64,000 nt of DNA from Isoetes taiwanensis (Eukaryota; Streptophyta; Lycopodiopsida; Isoetales; Isoetaceae). The DNA lies in contig JAJEKV010000046.1 in NCBI GenBank assembly GCA_021234155.1, positions 4,564,665-4,628,664 on the forward strand. Reading direction: 5' to 3'. Below the pieces are notes generated by a model. It was not told where the DNA came from. It did no database searches and worked only from the letters and a program-made list of their open reading frames with translations. Position 1 is the first letter of the stretch, and each line of letters opens with the position of its first letter. Below, in pieces: positions 22,715-34,475 of the stretch. The position numbers and the translations under genes are program-made.

Positions 22715-25700
22715 ATGAAAATGCAGAGTAGTGGTATCCATGCGAATATTCAACAAGTACCTTGCATATCGTGCCCAGCATTTCCGGATTGCAGTGCAAG
22801 ACATGTGGCAACCAGAGCGAATTTCAGCTGCGTAAGATCGCCTGAGCCGGTTAATGGGCTTGGTTGGAGCGCTCTGCAGAGTTCTCAATTCAACACAGAT
22901 CATCTAAAATGTAGACAAACGGCAAACTTCAGAAGAATGACCTACATTCAACCTAAGGCCGTTGTAACAACGGAAAGCAGAAACACAGAGGTATTTGAAA
23001 ATGCTTAGACTGGAAGGCCCATCGAATAAGTCGAACAAATTTGAGAAATATCTGATGCAGATAATCAACTTTCATTTTTAACAGGCGACAACGGACTTCA
23101 AACTTGATGGAGGTTCTACGTTGAAGGTTGGAAATGATCCGGCGAATTGGGTTTTTGAATGAGAGAGAGTCCTCATTTTTGAATTATGCAGGTGAATGCT
23201 GTTGGTGCTGGCAATGGATCTCCTGCATTTATGGAATTTAAAGTTCTCAACTCTGGTTCTTCATCTCTTCTTCTCCACTGGGGTGCAGTAAAAGCAGGTC
23301 AAAGGTATGCAAGCACAAGACAAACTGTGTGATCCAGTTAAAATTATGGTTCTAATCAATACTATTGCTGCATTATCCCCATGACTCTAATGTAGCGACT
23401 GGACTATTCCATCTCAATTCCCAGAAGGAACACGCAATTACAAAAAAAGAGCTTTGCAAACACCATTTGTCAAGGTTTGTTTATGAGTGCAATGACTCTG
23501 GCTTTCGTATATTTTCTCTTGAAGGTGTCTTACATTCTCTTTGTTTTCAGTCTGGTGATATTAGCTCACTAAAGTTGGAAATACCCGATGCAAGTTTTAC
23601 TGCAATTGAGTTTTTGTTAAAAGACGAGGCAAATGGAAAATGGTGGGTTCATAATCTCAAGCTTATGATAATATCACCTTATACATGCATTCTAACATGT
23701 TGTCTTGAAAGGTACAAATTGAACGGGGGAAATTTTCGTGTAGACATCCCAACATCAGGTTTCAAAAGTGCTGCTGAAATAGCAATCCCTGATGAACTGG
23801 TTTCTGTACAAGCCTATATTCAATGGGAAAAGAGCGGGAAACAAAATTATTCACCTGAGAAAGAAAAGGTAACTAATGTCATTATGTAATGGTCAGAGGC
23901 ACAACTAAATTTTTTAAGGAATTTCATGTCATTTGCATCAGGCAGAGTATGAACGAGCACGCAGGGAACTTCAAGAAGAAGTTGCTCGAGGTGTCTCTAT
24001 AGACGTACTCAAATCAAGATTGCTAGGGGGAAAGGAGAGCAGTGACGATGCTCAAGTAAAGACAGAAGCTTTCAACAATGCTTCTGAGATAGTAATCCCT
24101 GAGGAACTGGTTTCTGTACAAGCATATGTTCAATGGGAAAAGGGCGGGAAACAAAATTATTCACCTGAGAAAGAAAAGGTAACTAATGGCAGAATAGTAA
24201 TGGTGCCATTACCTAACGGCACAGGCACAACTATTTTTCTTAAGGAAATTCATTTCATTTGTATCAGGCAGAATATGAACGAGCACGCAGGGAACTTCAA
24301 GAAGAAGTTGCTCAAGGTGTCTCTATAGACGTACTCAAATCAAGATTGCTAGGGGGAAAGGAGAGCAGTGGTGGTACTCAAGTAAAGACAAAAGCTAAAA
24401 CAGAACAAGGCATTCCTAAAAGGATTACTAGGAAAGCACGCGATATCTCAGAAATAATTGCTGAGGGATACCAGCCTAGCAAAGGAACAAAGAAACAAGC
24501 TGCTTCAGTAAGGGAGTTAACTCCACTAGAGCAAGCAGCTGAGAAAATGGAATGCCCTGAAGGGGCAAGCATTGCAAGGAAGACCTTCAAATTTTGGGAC
24601 AAAGAATTATTGGTATGCTAAACTAGATTCAAATGTTCTATAGGCTTAGTTGTCTAAGAAGCCATTTTTACTGCAGGTCACTGCATGCAACCTTGATGGA
24701 GATGTACGTGTTACTCTGGCAACAAATTTTCAGAACTCATTAGTGTTACACTGGGCACTATCAAAAGAAAGATCCGAATGGAATGTAATAGGCTTGTTCT
24801 TAATTCCAGATCTTGACTACTTATTGGTCCTTATAGTCACATAAGTTCTCCTTTTATAGGCTCCACCAGATAATGTCATACCTTCTGGCAGTTCCCTGGG
24901 AGAAGGGGCTTGTGAGACACCATTCATTACAGGGTTTGCTGGTGACTCGTCTCTCCAGGTATATGAAGCTTTAGTGCAATTTTTTATGGTTTATTTTGTG
25001 ACCCATTGATTAGACGGGCAATGTTTCCTTCATGCAAGGTTCTTGTAGGTGTTAGATTCACATGGTTCTTTTTAGTTTATCGAAAGAAAGAGCATGTTAG
25101 TTATCTTACTCAAAAATACAACAGAGCAGGATTACTGTGGTGTTAAAGAGAACAAATAGTAGGCCTCATATTTGGCTTTTGAGGACCAATCTAATACAAT
25201 CACAATTGAATTGAGTGTTTAGGGAGACCAGTAATTTGGAATCTATACTTAGAGACAACATGAGATTATCTCTGTCATATGACTGCAAATCAGTTGTGTT
25301 ATTCCCAGATACTACAAATCCCGCACAATCTGGGGATAACGATCCTTGAAGTGATTAGTTTAAACATAAGGGATAACATCCTTCACAATATGAGTTATTA
25401 GCAACTTGATCAAAATAAATGCCATATGAACATTCACAGTTGCATGAGTTATGAAAACTTCTGTATTTCCTTCACAATTGCATGAGTTGAGAGAACTTAT
25501 GCATTTCACTATTAGGATGGTAAGTATTAGGTTTCATGTTTAATAGGATTTTCCATGATTATTCATTATTCTTTTTTTTGAACCAAATGATACAGAAAAT
25601 TGACATAGTATTATGATATGTAGATTTGCATGCATGAATACATTGTTACCACATATACATATTATCTGCTTTGTTGGTGCTATCAAATGTTGCTTGTATC

Positions 25701-28700
25701 TTATGAAATAGTCTAGTTGGCCTAGACGAATAATGTAGTTGGTGTAGCTGTGTATTCTTTTTAATGCCAGATTTCACTTGTTAGATGTCCAAAGTTTTCT
25801 GCTATTGCTATTCATATCTTAGTAATTTGAGATTGTGGCTGCAGTATGTGGATATTACATTAGGCAAGACTGGTTTTATTGGTATGCCTTTTGTTTTGAA
25901 ATCTGGCGGAGATTGGATAAAGAACAATGGTTCAGATTTTTTCGTTTCTTGGAAGCCCTCCAGTAAAGAAAGGGCTAAGGTGGGTTTTTTCTGATGCCAT
26001 GGTCTAGAATTTGAATTTCTTATTGCTAATTATATACAATTTCCTACATGGCAGGAGAAATCTGATGGTAGTGGAACCGCCAAATGGTTGTTGGATGAGA
26101 TTGCAAACGAGGAAACTGAAGCTGAACGGTCTTTGATGCATCGGTAACAGTTTTTGTTATGAGCACAGAATCTGGTTTTTCCCAAGTACTAATTTTCTGA
26201 TATCTGAATGAATGCGCTTACTTCTTAATATTGGCAGATATAATATTGCAACAGGCTTAGCTGAACGTGCAAAAACTGAGGGAGAGCTAGCACTTGCAGG
26301 CATTCTTGTATGGCTGCGGTTTATGGCCAGTAGGCAACTAACTTGGAATAAAAATTACAACGTGAAGCCTCGGTTGGTTCTTTATACATAGTGGTCAAAT
26401 TCCATGCCAATTTATTTTGAATGCTCCTCTTCCTATTTAAAATCTGTTGCTTTTTCTGTATATTACCTTTACCAGGGAAATTAGTGCAGCTCAAGAAAGA
26501 TTAACAGGACTACTTACAGAAACATATAAAGAACAACCAGAAAATCGAGAAATTATTAGATTTATTATGAGTACAGTTGGAAGGGGTGCAGCAGGTGATG
26601 TGGGGCAGCGTATACGTGATGAGATTCTGGTTGTTCAGGTGAGCTTTTAGTCTGGTAACCTTTGGTATGTTTTCATTGAGAGAATGTTGAGAATTAACAG
26701 TCCTATATCAAAAATATCGTTGCAGCGGAATAATGATTGCAAAGGTGGTATGATGGAGGAATGGCATCAGAAGCTACACAATAATACTAGCCCAGATGAT
26801 ATTGTTATCTGTCAGGTGATGCTTTAAGCCTTTTATTATATTCGCTTCAAAACTGAAACCAACTTGCATGTACAGGCTCTACTTGATTATATTCAGAATG
26901 GGTTTAATATGGATGTTTATTGGAAGACATTAAACGAAAATGGTGTGACAAAGGAGCGCCTTGCTAGCTATGACCGGCCCATAGTATCAGAACCACGTCT
27001 AAGGCCTGATCAGAAAGATGGCTTGATTCGAGATCTGACCGCATACATGAAGACTTTGAAGGTTTGTTAATGTCCCTTTTATACTTCTTTCTTCGTGTGC
27101 CCATTAGCAGATGTTGGCATCTGGGGTTATGACCCATAATGGGTAATGGGTGCTTGTATACTAGGTTGCTATGGATCAGGCCATTCACTGGTATCTTTTT
27201 AGCGAATACTGCCATGCATACTAGCTAGTATATTTTACCTGCTTAGTAACGAGCAGCCTTGCTTCTAGGAAAAATACTACATGGATTGTTGTATAAGAGA
27301 GGTTGCAAAATCCAGAGGAAAGGTGGTTTATGTTTTGTGTTCATTATGTAGATTGTAGCTGTAAATATGTTCTTGGAGGCGGTCATGATTTAACTAATTG
27401 AATTGCAGGCTGTCCATTCTGGAGCAGACCTCGATTCTGCGATAGCTGCATGTATTGGATACTCTGCAAAGGTAGTCACTAATTTGATAGGTTCTTAGAT
27501 TGAGATATGCACATCTTTACATTTTTATTCCACTTGGAGTGTTTAGTAGGTAACTTCTGATATATCTGTACCTCATGTGATGGATATTTGATTTGTTTCC
27601 TATATTTGAATGTCAATAAAAATGCCATGAACAGTTTATTGCAATGTATAAATCGTGCAGGATTTGTGTTTTAACAGATCTGCGCTGTTAAATGGTGGAA
27701 ATGTATCATATTGTGTTGCAAATGTAGGCCATGATAAACAGTGTCTGCTCTTTAATGTGTTGTTAGTGATCCTCTTGATGGTCTTGCAATGTTAATGTAA
27801 TGTCTCTTTCAGGGCTTTGACTTCATGGGAGATGTTCATATTCAGCCCGTCAATGGATTGTCACCTATAGTTCCTGTATGTAATTTCTGGATAATACATA
27901 TTCCAATTCCATGCTTTCTGCTAATCCACTTTCCGTTTTGAAGGAACTATTAAGATTTACATTAGAGCACATTGAGGACAAAGATGTGATTCCACTTCTT
28001 GAGGTGGGCTAATCTGAATAATTTTTTATGACGAATTAATTAATACTAAATTGTTATCTTCCTGGTTTATTCTAGTATAAGCCTGATAGGTTGTCATCAT
28101 TCTTAAAATTTGCAAGCTTATATTAATCCCGTAGATAAATCAAACAGGCAATTCTGGAAGCTCGAAGAGAATTATGGCCCACACTTCAGCAAAGAAATGA
28201 TCGTCTAAGGGACATCATATTTCTAGATCTTGCTCTTGATGGTACTGTCAGAACAGCAGTTGAAAGATCGTTAGATGGTTTGAAAAATGCTGCGCCTAAG
28301 GTAACAGACTTGTGATTCATTTTGCAAATGCATTACTGATTTCCTTCATTGCTATAACTTAATTCTCAATTCTGCAGGATATTATAGCTATGATCACACT
28401 AGTTTTGGAAAATCTATGTTTGTCCAGCAACAACAATGAAGAGCTTGTATACTGCCTGAAGGTAATAATAGTTGAGGCACCTGTGTATGAACTATATGTC
28501 TGGCCTAATGCTAATGTTTCTGTTATAATCAACAGGACTTCTATTATATTCAGAGTCTTTCAAATGGTGGAGTTGATCAATGGGCTCTACAGGCAAAAGC
28601 AGTTCTAGATCGTACTCGTCTTGTGCTAACTGATAAAGCAGAATATTACCAAAAAATTTTGCAACCATCAGCAGAGTACCTAGGATCCCTGCTTGGTGTG

Positions 28701-31097
28701 GAGAGATGGGCGGTTAGTTTTTAAAAATCATTTCAAATTAGGATACAAGAAGCATCTAGTAACAATCCAGTATGTTGGTAGCAGATTGATATTTTCACAG
28801 AAGAAATGATCAGGGCCGGCTCTGCTGCTACGTTATCTCAGCTTCTCAACCGGCTTGATCCGATTCTACGCAGTGCAGCCAATTTGGGAAGGTATATTGC
28901 TCATGCATTTCTTTCTAACTTAGGCAAACTAGGGTGTGTGAACTTAAGTGACAGATGACAGCAGAAGGTTTCTAAATGCAGTTGGCAAGTTATTAGTCCA
29001 GTGGAGGTTCAAGGAATAATAAAGGTTGTCCATGAGCTTGGTGATGTTCAAGATAAGGTTTATGAGAAACCTACAGTTCTTGTTGCCAGTAGAGTTAAGG
29101 GTGAAGAAGAGATTCCATCCGGAGCAGTTGCGGTTCTAACACCAGATATGCCAGATGTGTTGTCCCACGTATCTGTTCGAGCTCGTAATGGGAAGGTGCA
29201 TGTCCAAGAACCGTGGCTCTTTTTGTATCTAACTAGTGATGACTTGTTGTTGCTGTGGCTTCCTCTCTTTTGCACAGATATGTTTTGCGACATGTTTTGA
29301 CCCCGACATCTTGAATGACCTCAAGTCTAAGGATGGCAGGGCTGTCAAGATTACACTTGGAAATTCATCTGAACTTAAATTTAGGTATCTATCTTGCAGT
29401 CACAAGGTGTATGTGTGTTTCCTTTGGATGAGCTAACCCTGATGGCTGTTCTGATTGCAGTGAGGTGAGCGAAGTTGAATTGTCAAGTGATGCTGCTGCT
29501 GCTGAGGACGATCCGCCACAAATTGTCTTAAAAAGCAAGAAATTCCTGGGAAGATATGCCATTGGAGCTGATGAGTTCAGCAGTGAGCTGGTAATTTGGC
29601 TGCTATTGCCCCTGAGGTAATAGAATACAATATAATGTTTCCTGTTGCTACTTAGGTGGGAGCTAAATCACTTAATATTGCCAATTTACGGGGTAAACTT
29701 CCCTCGTGGATAAAGATCCCAACATCTGTTGCATTGCCCTTTGGGGTATTTGAAAAGGTTCTTGCAGATGACATAAATACGGTATGATCAGCAACACGTT
29801 TGCAAACTTTTATAATATTACCCAAGTATTTTGCTAATGGGAAAGTTAAGCTTTAAATCCAGGATGTTGCTGCGGAGATTAACTCCTTAAAAGCGGTGCT
29901 AGACAGGGGCGAATTTGAAAAACTTCCTGCAATCCGTGCAGCAGTCTTAAAAATGCAGTGCCCCAAAGTATTGGTGAGAATGCAAAAGTTATGCTGTACA
30001 TATAATTTGGAAGGTGCTTGTGATTTGCAACCTCATGTAATTGCTTGCAGATTGAGGAGCTCAAAACAACCATGTTGAAGTCAGATATGCCATGGCCTGG
30101 AAATGAATCCGAAGATAGGTGGCAACAAGCTTGGATGTCGATAAAACGGGTAAACACAAAATAAAATTAGGTTGTCTTTGGAGTTTGTTCAAGAATGTCA
30201 TTTCTTTCCTCTCTATTGTATTTGTATATGTCTATGCAATGAAGGAACGGCGTTTGTTATAAGTTGGATTTCAGACTAAATAGTGTCTTCTATAGGTATG
30301 GGCATCAAAATGGAATGAAAGGGCATATTTCAGCACTCGAAAAGCAAGAATTGATCATGATCTGCTACGCATGGCAGTGTTGGTTCAAGAGATTATATGT
30401 GCAGACTATGCGTTTGTCATCCATACAACCAACCCATCGAATGGGGATACATCAGAAATATATGCAGAGGTAAATGACTTGCTGATGTGTATAGCACATC
30501 ACACGCTCTTTCAACTAGCAGTAATCATTATTTTTCGCAGATTGTCAAGGGTTTAGGAGAAACCTTGGTAGGTGCCTACTCTGGTAGAGCTCTAAGTTTT
30601 GTTGCGCATAAGTCGGATCTGGACAAGCCAAAGGTTTGTGAAGATGCTTTCTACTTTAGGCATATACCTAAAATGCAAACTTGTACTTATACGAATGTGA
30701 AGCAGGTTCTAGGTTACCCAAGCAAGAGGATAGGATTATTCATAAATCCATCAGTTATATTCAGGTCTGATTCTAATGGTGAAGATCTGGAGGGTTATGC
30801 TGGTGCAGGACTATATGACAGGTAAAACGTGTGCGCTTCAAACTAAGCTTATGCTTTGGCTTTCATTTCTGATATGTGTTAAAAATCTGTAGTGTTCCTA
30901 TGGATGTCGAGGAGAAGAGAAATGTGGATTACTCCACAGATAAATTAACTACAGATAAAAGTTTCCAGCAAACAGTCCTTTCTCAGATTGCCAAGGCTGG
31001 TGCAGAAGTTGAAAAACTATATGGGACTGCCCAAGATATTGAGGGTGTTATCAAGAATGGCGAGCTCTATATTGTGCAAACTAGGCCACAAATGTAA
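22715..31097 (+). CDS. GWD1: Alpha-glucan water dikinase, chloroplast type
   Basis: GWD phosphorylates glucosyl C6 of starch: ATP gives its beta-phosphate to the enzyme histidine and then to glucan, with the gamma-phosphate going to water. This opens the granule surface to amylases in the plastid. Thirty-three exons with GT-AG introns join without a frameshift into about 1475 residues; other plant GWD1 proteins are near 1400. Residues 1-70 are Ser/Arg-rich like a transit peptide. Two CBM45-type starch-binding modules follow, with LHWGAV (near 136) and LHWALS (near 460). RIRDEILVVQ, EEWHQKLHNNTSPDD and NYNVKPR blocks are present. The catalytic histidine is in DVLSHVSVRARNG, His about 1080. The ATP-binding C-terminus has RSDSNGEDLEGYAGAGLYD and ends YIVQTRPQM. 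Intact and probably functional. Oddity: a 79-residue in-frame duplication. GWD3/PWD is excluded by the paired CBM45 modules. Confidence 0.97.
22715..31097 (+). other. GWD1: Exon map of GWD
   Basis: Coding exons, each checked for GT-AG borders and phase: 22715-22990, 23085-23126, 23192-23304, 23396-23474, 23551-23642, 23712-23868, 23942-24178, 24268-24612, 24677-24784, 24860-24958, 25845-25979, 26055-26143, 26238-26372, 26476-26638, 26726-26815, 26876-27061, 27409-27471, 27813-27875, 27944-28003, 28148-28300, 28378-28461, 28536-28712, 28785-28891, 28982-29195, 29278-29384, 29461-29590, 29656-29781, 29863-29973, 30051-30149, 30296-30469, 30541-30633, 30706-30821, 30893-31097. Sum 4428 nt. The longest introns are 24959-25844 (886 nt), 27062-27408 and 27472-27812; I see nothing else inside them. 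The start at 22715 is the first ATG in frame after the acceptor. Confidence 0.9.
23771..24370 (+). repeat. Intragenic tandem duplication in GWD
   Basis: A unit of about 310-326 bp occurs twice in a row. It comprises the end of one exon, an intron, and the start of the next. Copy one encodes IPDELVSVQAYIQWEK...EKEK (exon end 23868) plus AEYERARRELQEEVARGVSI (from 23942). Copy two encodes IPEELVSVQAYVQWEK...EKEK (exon end 24178) plus AEYERARRELQEEVAQGVSI (from 24268). The second intron is 16 bp longer. The unit junction fused two half-exons into the 237-nt exon 23942-24178, which keeps the frame. Confidence 0.95.
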
Positions 31098-31703
31098 TGT
31101 GTACCATCACAGCATGGCATAAGCTTGGATGAATAAATGTTTGAAAAATTAATGGGAAATAATTCCATGGTCAGGAGATAAAAGGCCTCTGTTAAAGGTG
31201 CCTGAAAGGGACATTTACACGGCCTATGTAGAATGTGCATCAATCAATGTAATGGTTGATATTTGCATAGACCATGGATGAAGTCTGAAGACAACTTCAT
31301 AGATAGACAATTTGGTTTAGGCAAGGAATGATTAAGCACTTTATATGGATAGATCCATCCATGAAAGGAATGATTGAAATTAAAGCTCTTAACCTCCACT
31401 GCATTCATACTGCATTCATTCGTTGTTGCTTAAAGAATAGTTAAACAAACCTACATGACTGAAGATAGTGAAATGGTCTATAGGTGATTCAAAAACACTA
31501 TGGATAGACAATGGGTTCAGGTGAAAAGAGTTTTAAAACCGCTTTATAGATAGAAACTGGGTTAGGTTGTCCATCTATCAACAAAGCTCTTATCGACAAT
31601 CGCCTTAGGTGGTTGGAGTTTAAAAAGACTTTATGAACAAAAATTGGTTTCTGTTGTCCATCCATTGAAATGAATGATTGAAATTATTGTATTTGTTGTA
31701 TAG
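31098..31703. other. GWD 3' flank
   Basis: Non-coding, AT-rich. Several loosely repeated GATAGAC and TGTCCATC motifs occur between 31280 and 31670. No clear polyadenylation signal can be singled out. Confidence 0.4.
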
Positions 31704-31730
31704 GGGAATGTCACTTTAGGTGACATTCCC
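31704..31730. repeat. 11-bp perfect inverted repeat with 5-nt spacer
   Basis: GGGAATGTCAC, spacer TTTAG, GTGACATTCCC. It lies about 100 bp upstream of the recombinase-like fragment. Inverted arms around a short spacer are the layout of tyrosine-recombinase core sites, but arm and spacer lengths do not match a known site. It could simply be a hairpin. Confidence 0.8.
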
Positions 31731-31828
31731 ACGTGGAAACGTTGCGGACGCGCGTGCTATGAGATTGATGTAGTTCTTACATTTACACAATTGCAGAAAC
31801 ATTTGGCTGTGCCTAAGCCTAATACTGA

Positions 31829-32265
31829 TGGGACTGCGGAGCAATCGTTAATCATAGGGGACCGATCTGGTTTACTTCGAAAAATAGGGTGTCTGCTAGA
31901 AAATTGGCTGGTTGGGTAAGGTATATGTTGTTGACCGTTGGTATTGAGGGCCAGTTCAGCAACAAATCTGGTAGATGTACCGTGGTTTCCAGAATGACGA
32001 GGGCACATGTTCCTACTAATATTGGTATGAGGGTGACTGGCCAGCGTACGCCTGAAGCATATTTTAGGTGTGTTACTTTCTTCCTTGCTTTTTCTTTTAC
32101 TTATTTAATGTGGATGTGAAGCGTGCAGGTTTTCAAAATATCAATGTTCATATTGGCAATATTTCTGGTGGTTATTTTCAGAATTGCAGCATTGTTATGC
32201 CATTCATGTCTAAGGAAATCATGAGCGAGATGATGAAGGGTTTTGGCTTTGCTACTTCTCCTTGA
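31829..32265 (+). pseudogene. Crypton/DUF3504-like tyrosine recombinase, C-terminal part
   Basis: An open frame gives PIWFTSKNRVSARKLAGWVR, then FSNKSGRCTVVSRM, VPTNIGMRVTGQRTPEAYFR. The order WF...SN-K-SGR-T...VP..I...TG(H/Q)R...Y matches the C-terminal half of the tyrosine-recombinase fold in Crypton elements and their domesticated DUF3504/KCTD-like relatives: motif-II Arg in SGR, a TGHR-like box with His changed to Gln, and a terminal Tyr. A second open stretch (32129-32265, NISGGYFQNCSIVM) may be joined by a small intron with donor near 32071. The first catalytic Arg region is missing, so this is a truncated relic. Recognition is from motif pattern alone. Confidence 0.5.
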
Positions 32266-33423
32266 AGTTCTGCTGGAAGTTCTCTTTGAAGTTCTGCTGT
32301 GTTTGCTGGAATTGATACTTGGAAGTATCATATTTTTAGTTGTAATGTGGACAGTGTTTCTTAAATGAATGCAAGAAATTTTCAGTCTCAAATTTGTTTC
32401 TTTGAAGAATGCAAGTAAAAACAGAATTGCAACTAAGTTATCACATTTCTGAAAAAGAAGAACATAGCAGAATGAGACCTAAAATCGACAGAATGAAGGC
32501 TAGATAAACTTTACGTTGCTTGAAGAATACTTAAACCACATTAAAAATAACGATCTAATAAAAGGAGAAGCATTCATCTTAGCAATGTGGTAGATTTGCC
32601 AACTTGCTCAAAGTAGTAACTTTTATGCGGTAGATAACTTGTGCAGCTTTGACAATAATGACAAAGAAGCCTAGAGATAGCAAAATCTCTAATAACACAA
32701 ATATGCCATTTGCCATTGCACCATAATGCAACAATGTATATAAATAGTAATCAAAAGTGTGCAGGTCTTCTATAGTAGATGAGGACCTATTTAGCTAGCT
32801 ATGTTGTACATAAATTGTAATCAAGAATGCGTAGCTTGGTTTGGGTAATTCCGAGGAAACCTTGTAAGCTACCGTGTGGAATTGAAAATTCACAGTACAG
32901 TTTAGAAACGGCAGGAAATTTTCCTGGTAAAAATAGCCATTTCTCTTGCTACTTCCAATAGGAGTGGAGGTGGAGTATGTAGCTAGTAGGCTGAGCTAGA
33001 TCTAGCAGGAAAGTTGCGGATTATGCCCAAAAGTTTTTCCAAACAAGTGTGTAGATCTTCTATAGTAGATGAGGATCTATTTAGCTAGCTATATAGTAGC
33101 ACTCGCCATTAAATGAGAGCTATGGGGAGCCATGTTTTTTTTTTTTTTTTTGAATGGTATGGTTTAGACTTTTTGATTAGTTTCATTCTCTTTGGAGATT
33201 GCTCAAGTTCTTCATCGATAAAACCATAAATATTGATCTTGTTGTATATAAGTTCTTAAGGAGGAAAATGGAAAATTTTAAATTCATTTTTTGAGTTTGC
33301 TAAACATTAGTATTGTAATGGATCCTCAGGGTTCGCCAATTGAATTCTTCCTTCTTAGTTGTCTAGCGCCAGCCTGCAAGCCGATTTTAGGGCACCAGTG
33401 AGGCGATCGAGGCGATATCAAAC
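32266..33423. other. AT-rich spacer with several stem-loops
   Basis: No coding potential. Hairpins include the repeated 26-mer (32763 and 33053), GTAGCTTGGTTT with AAACC-TTGT-AAGCTAC (about 32829-32874) and CAGGAAA-T-TTTCCTG (about 32911-32926). A poly-T run lies at 33135-33150. Confidence 0.4.
32757..33092. repeat. Direct repeat pair carrying a covarying hairpin
   Basis: A 46-bp unit occurs at 32757-32802 and 33047-33092, 290 bp apart. Each contains an 8-bp stem: AGGTCTTC with GAGGACCT (32763-32788) and AGATCTTC with GAGGATCT (33053-33078). The third pair changes from G-C to A-T on both sides while the loop TATAGTAGAT is unchanged. Confidence 0.85.
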
Positions 33424-34475
33424 ATGGCTTGCACCAAACAGACAGCAAGGGTGGTAATGGAAGACAGATCGACCAGCATCCAAGTCCTTGCCGCAGAACA
33501 AAAGGCGTGAGAGGACAAGAAACGAAGGAGAAATGAAGATCCACAAAATCCCACCGACGGGCAAGAGAAGCAACAAGCACAAGAGGATCGGGAACATGAT
33601 CTTGAGACACAGGAATAGAGTGATCACACGGAGAAGGATCAGGACGAGGGGCCATCAAAGAAGGAGCCTCGTCGCCTCCGAAGAATCAAAAGAAGGAAGA
33701 GGAAGAGAAGAAGAGAAGGACAGCAGAAAAAGAGGAACTAGCACGCCAAAGGGCGGAGAAAGGCAAGGGCCCGCTTCCAGAGAAAGCAATCAAAAGGAAG
33801 ACCAAGAAGACGCCTAGCTAGGGGTAAAGATCACTGAGCGATAGCCAGATCAACTGACACTGAGGCGGATGATGCTTGGGAGACTGCCTAACCAGCAAGA
33901 GCAAGACAGAATAGGAGAAGGATCCTCGATGCAGAGAAGGGAAGAGGCAGACAGAAGAGCCCGACGCACCGCCATTGTACTCAGAGTGGCCTAAGCCAGA
34001 TGCCAAGACATCTGGTAAACCTAACCGAGAATTGTACACCCTAAAGGATAGGGAGTAAAAGCACAAATTGGCAGAATACAAGATATACATGAAAATGTAC
34101 GATGTGTATTCGAAGTACTATCACGAACATAAGGTTAGCTATGTGGAAGGACGAAGGCCAACGAAGGAGAATATCTTAAAATCTCCCCTGGAGAAATCCC
34201 AACCACCCAAGAAGCCCATGAAGCAAAACATGGATTTAGTGTTCTCGCGAGCAGCTAAGGAGATTAGGCATCTCCAACAGAGCTATGACCTTTTGATCCC
34301 ACGGGCAGCGTTCGCCAAGTTGACTCGTGAAATCCTACACGAGTTGAATAAGACCAAGCGAGTGACGGATTTGTTTTGTTTAATTTGGATAAATTATGAC
34401 CAAATAAGCCTTCAGTACTCACGCCGTGCGCTAGGAGCACAACAGAGACTCTTACTCGGGCATGTGGCGCATGCA
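33424..34475 (+). pseudogene. Histone H3-like (CENH3-like) broken locus
   Basis: The ATG at 33424 opens MACTKQTARVV, the canonical H3 N-terminus with Arg2 read as Cys. The frame then hits TGA (33508, one transition from CGA) and TAG (from CAG) inside a long Lys/Arg/Glu-rich tail (SKKEPRRLRRIKRRKRKRRR). Further on, 34257-34347 encodes KEIRHLQQSYDLLIPRAAFA then KLTREILHEL, matching the alphaN-alpha1 region of H3. The LLIP in place of LLIRK is typical of plant CENH3. Near 34411-34475, frames give FSTHAV and ALGAQQRLLLGH, like the start of alpha2. The tail-to-fold distance, about 270 codons, is far longer than in H3. The rest of the fold is not seen. Frameshifts make it non-functional as read. 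It may be a pseudogene, an intron-containing divergent CENH3, or an H3 piece carried by a mobile element. Confidence 0.5.

Noticed and set aside
22715-31097. Assignment to phosphoglucan water dikinase (PWD/GWD3)
   Set aside because: That family has an N-terminal CBM20; here two CBM45-type modules and GWD1-like spacing are seen.
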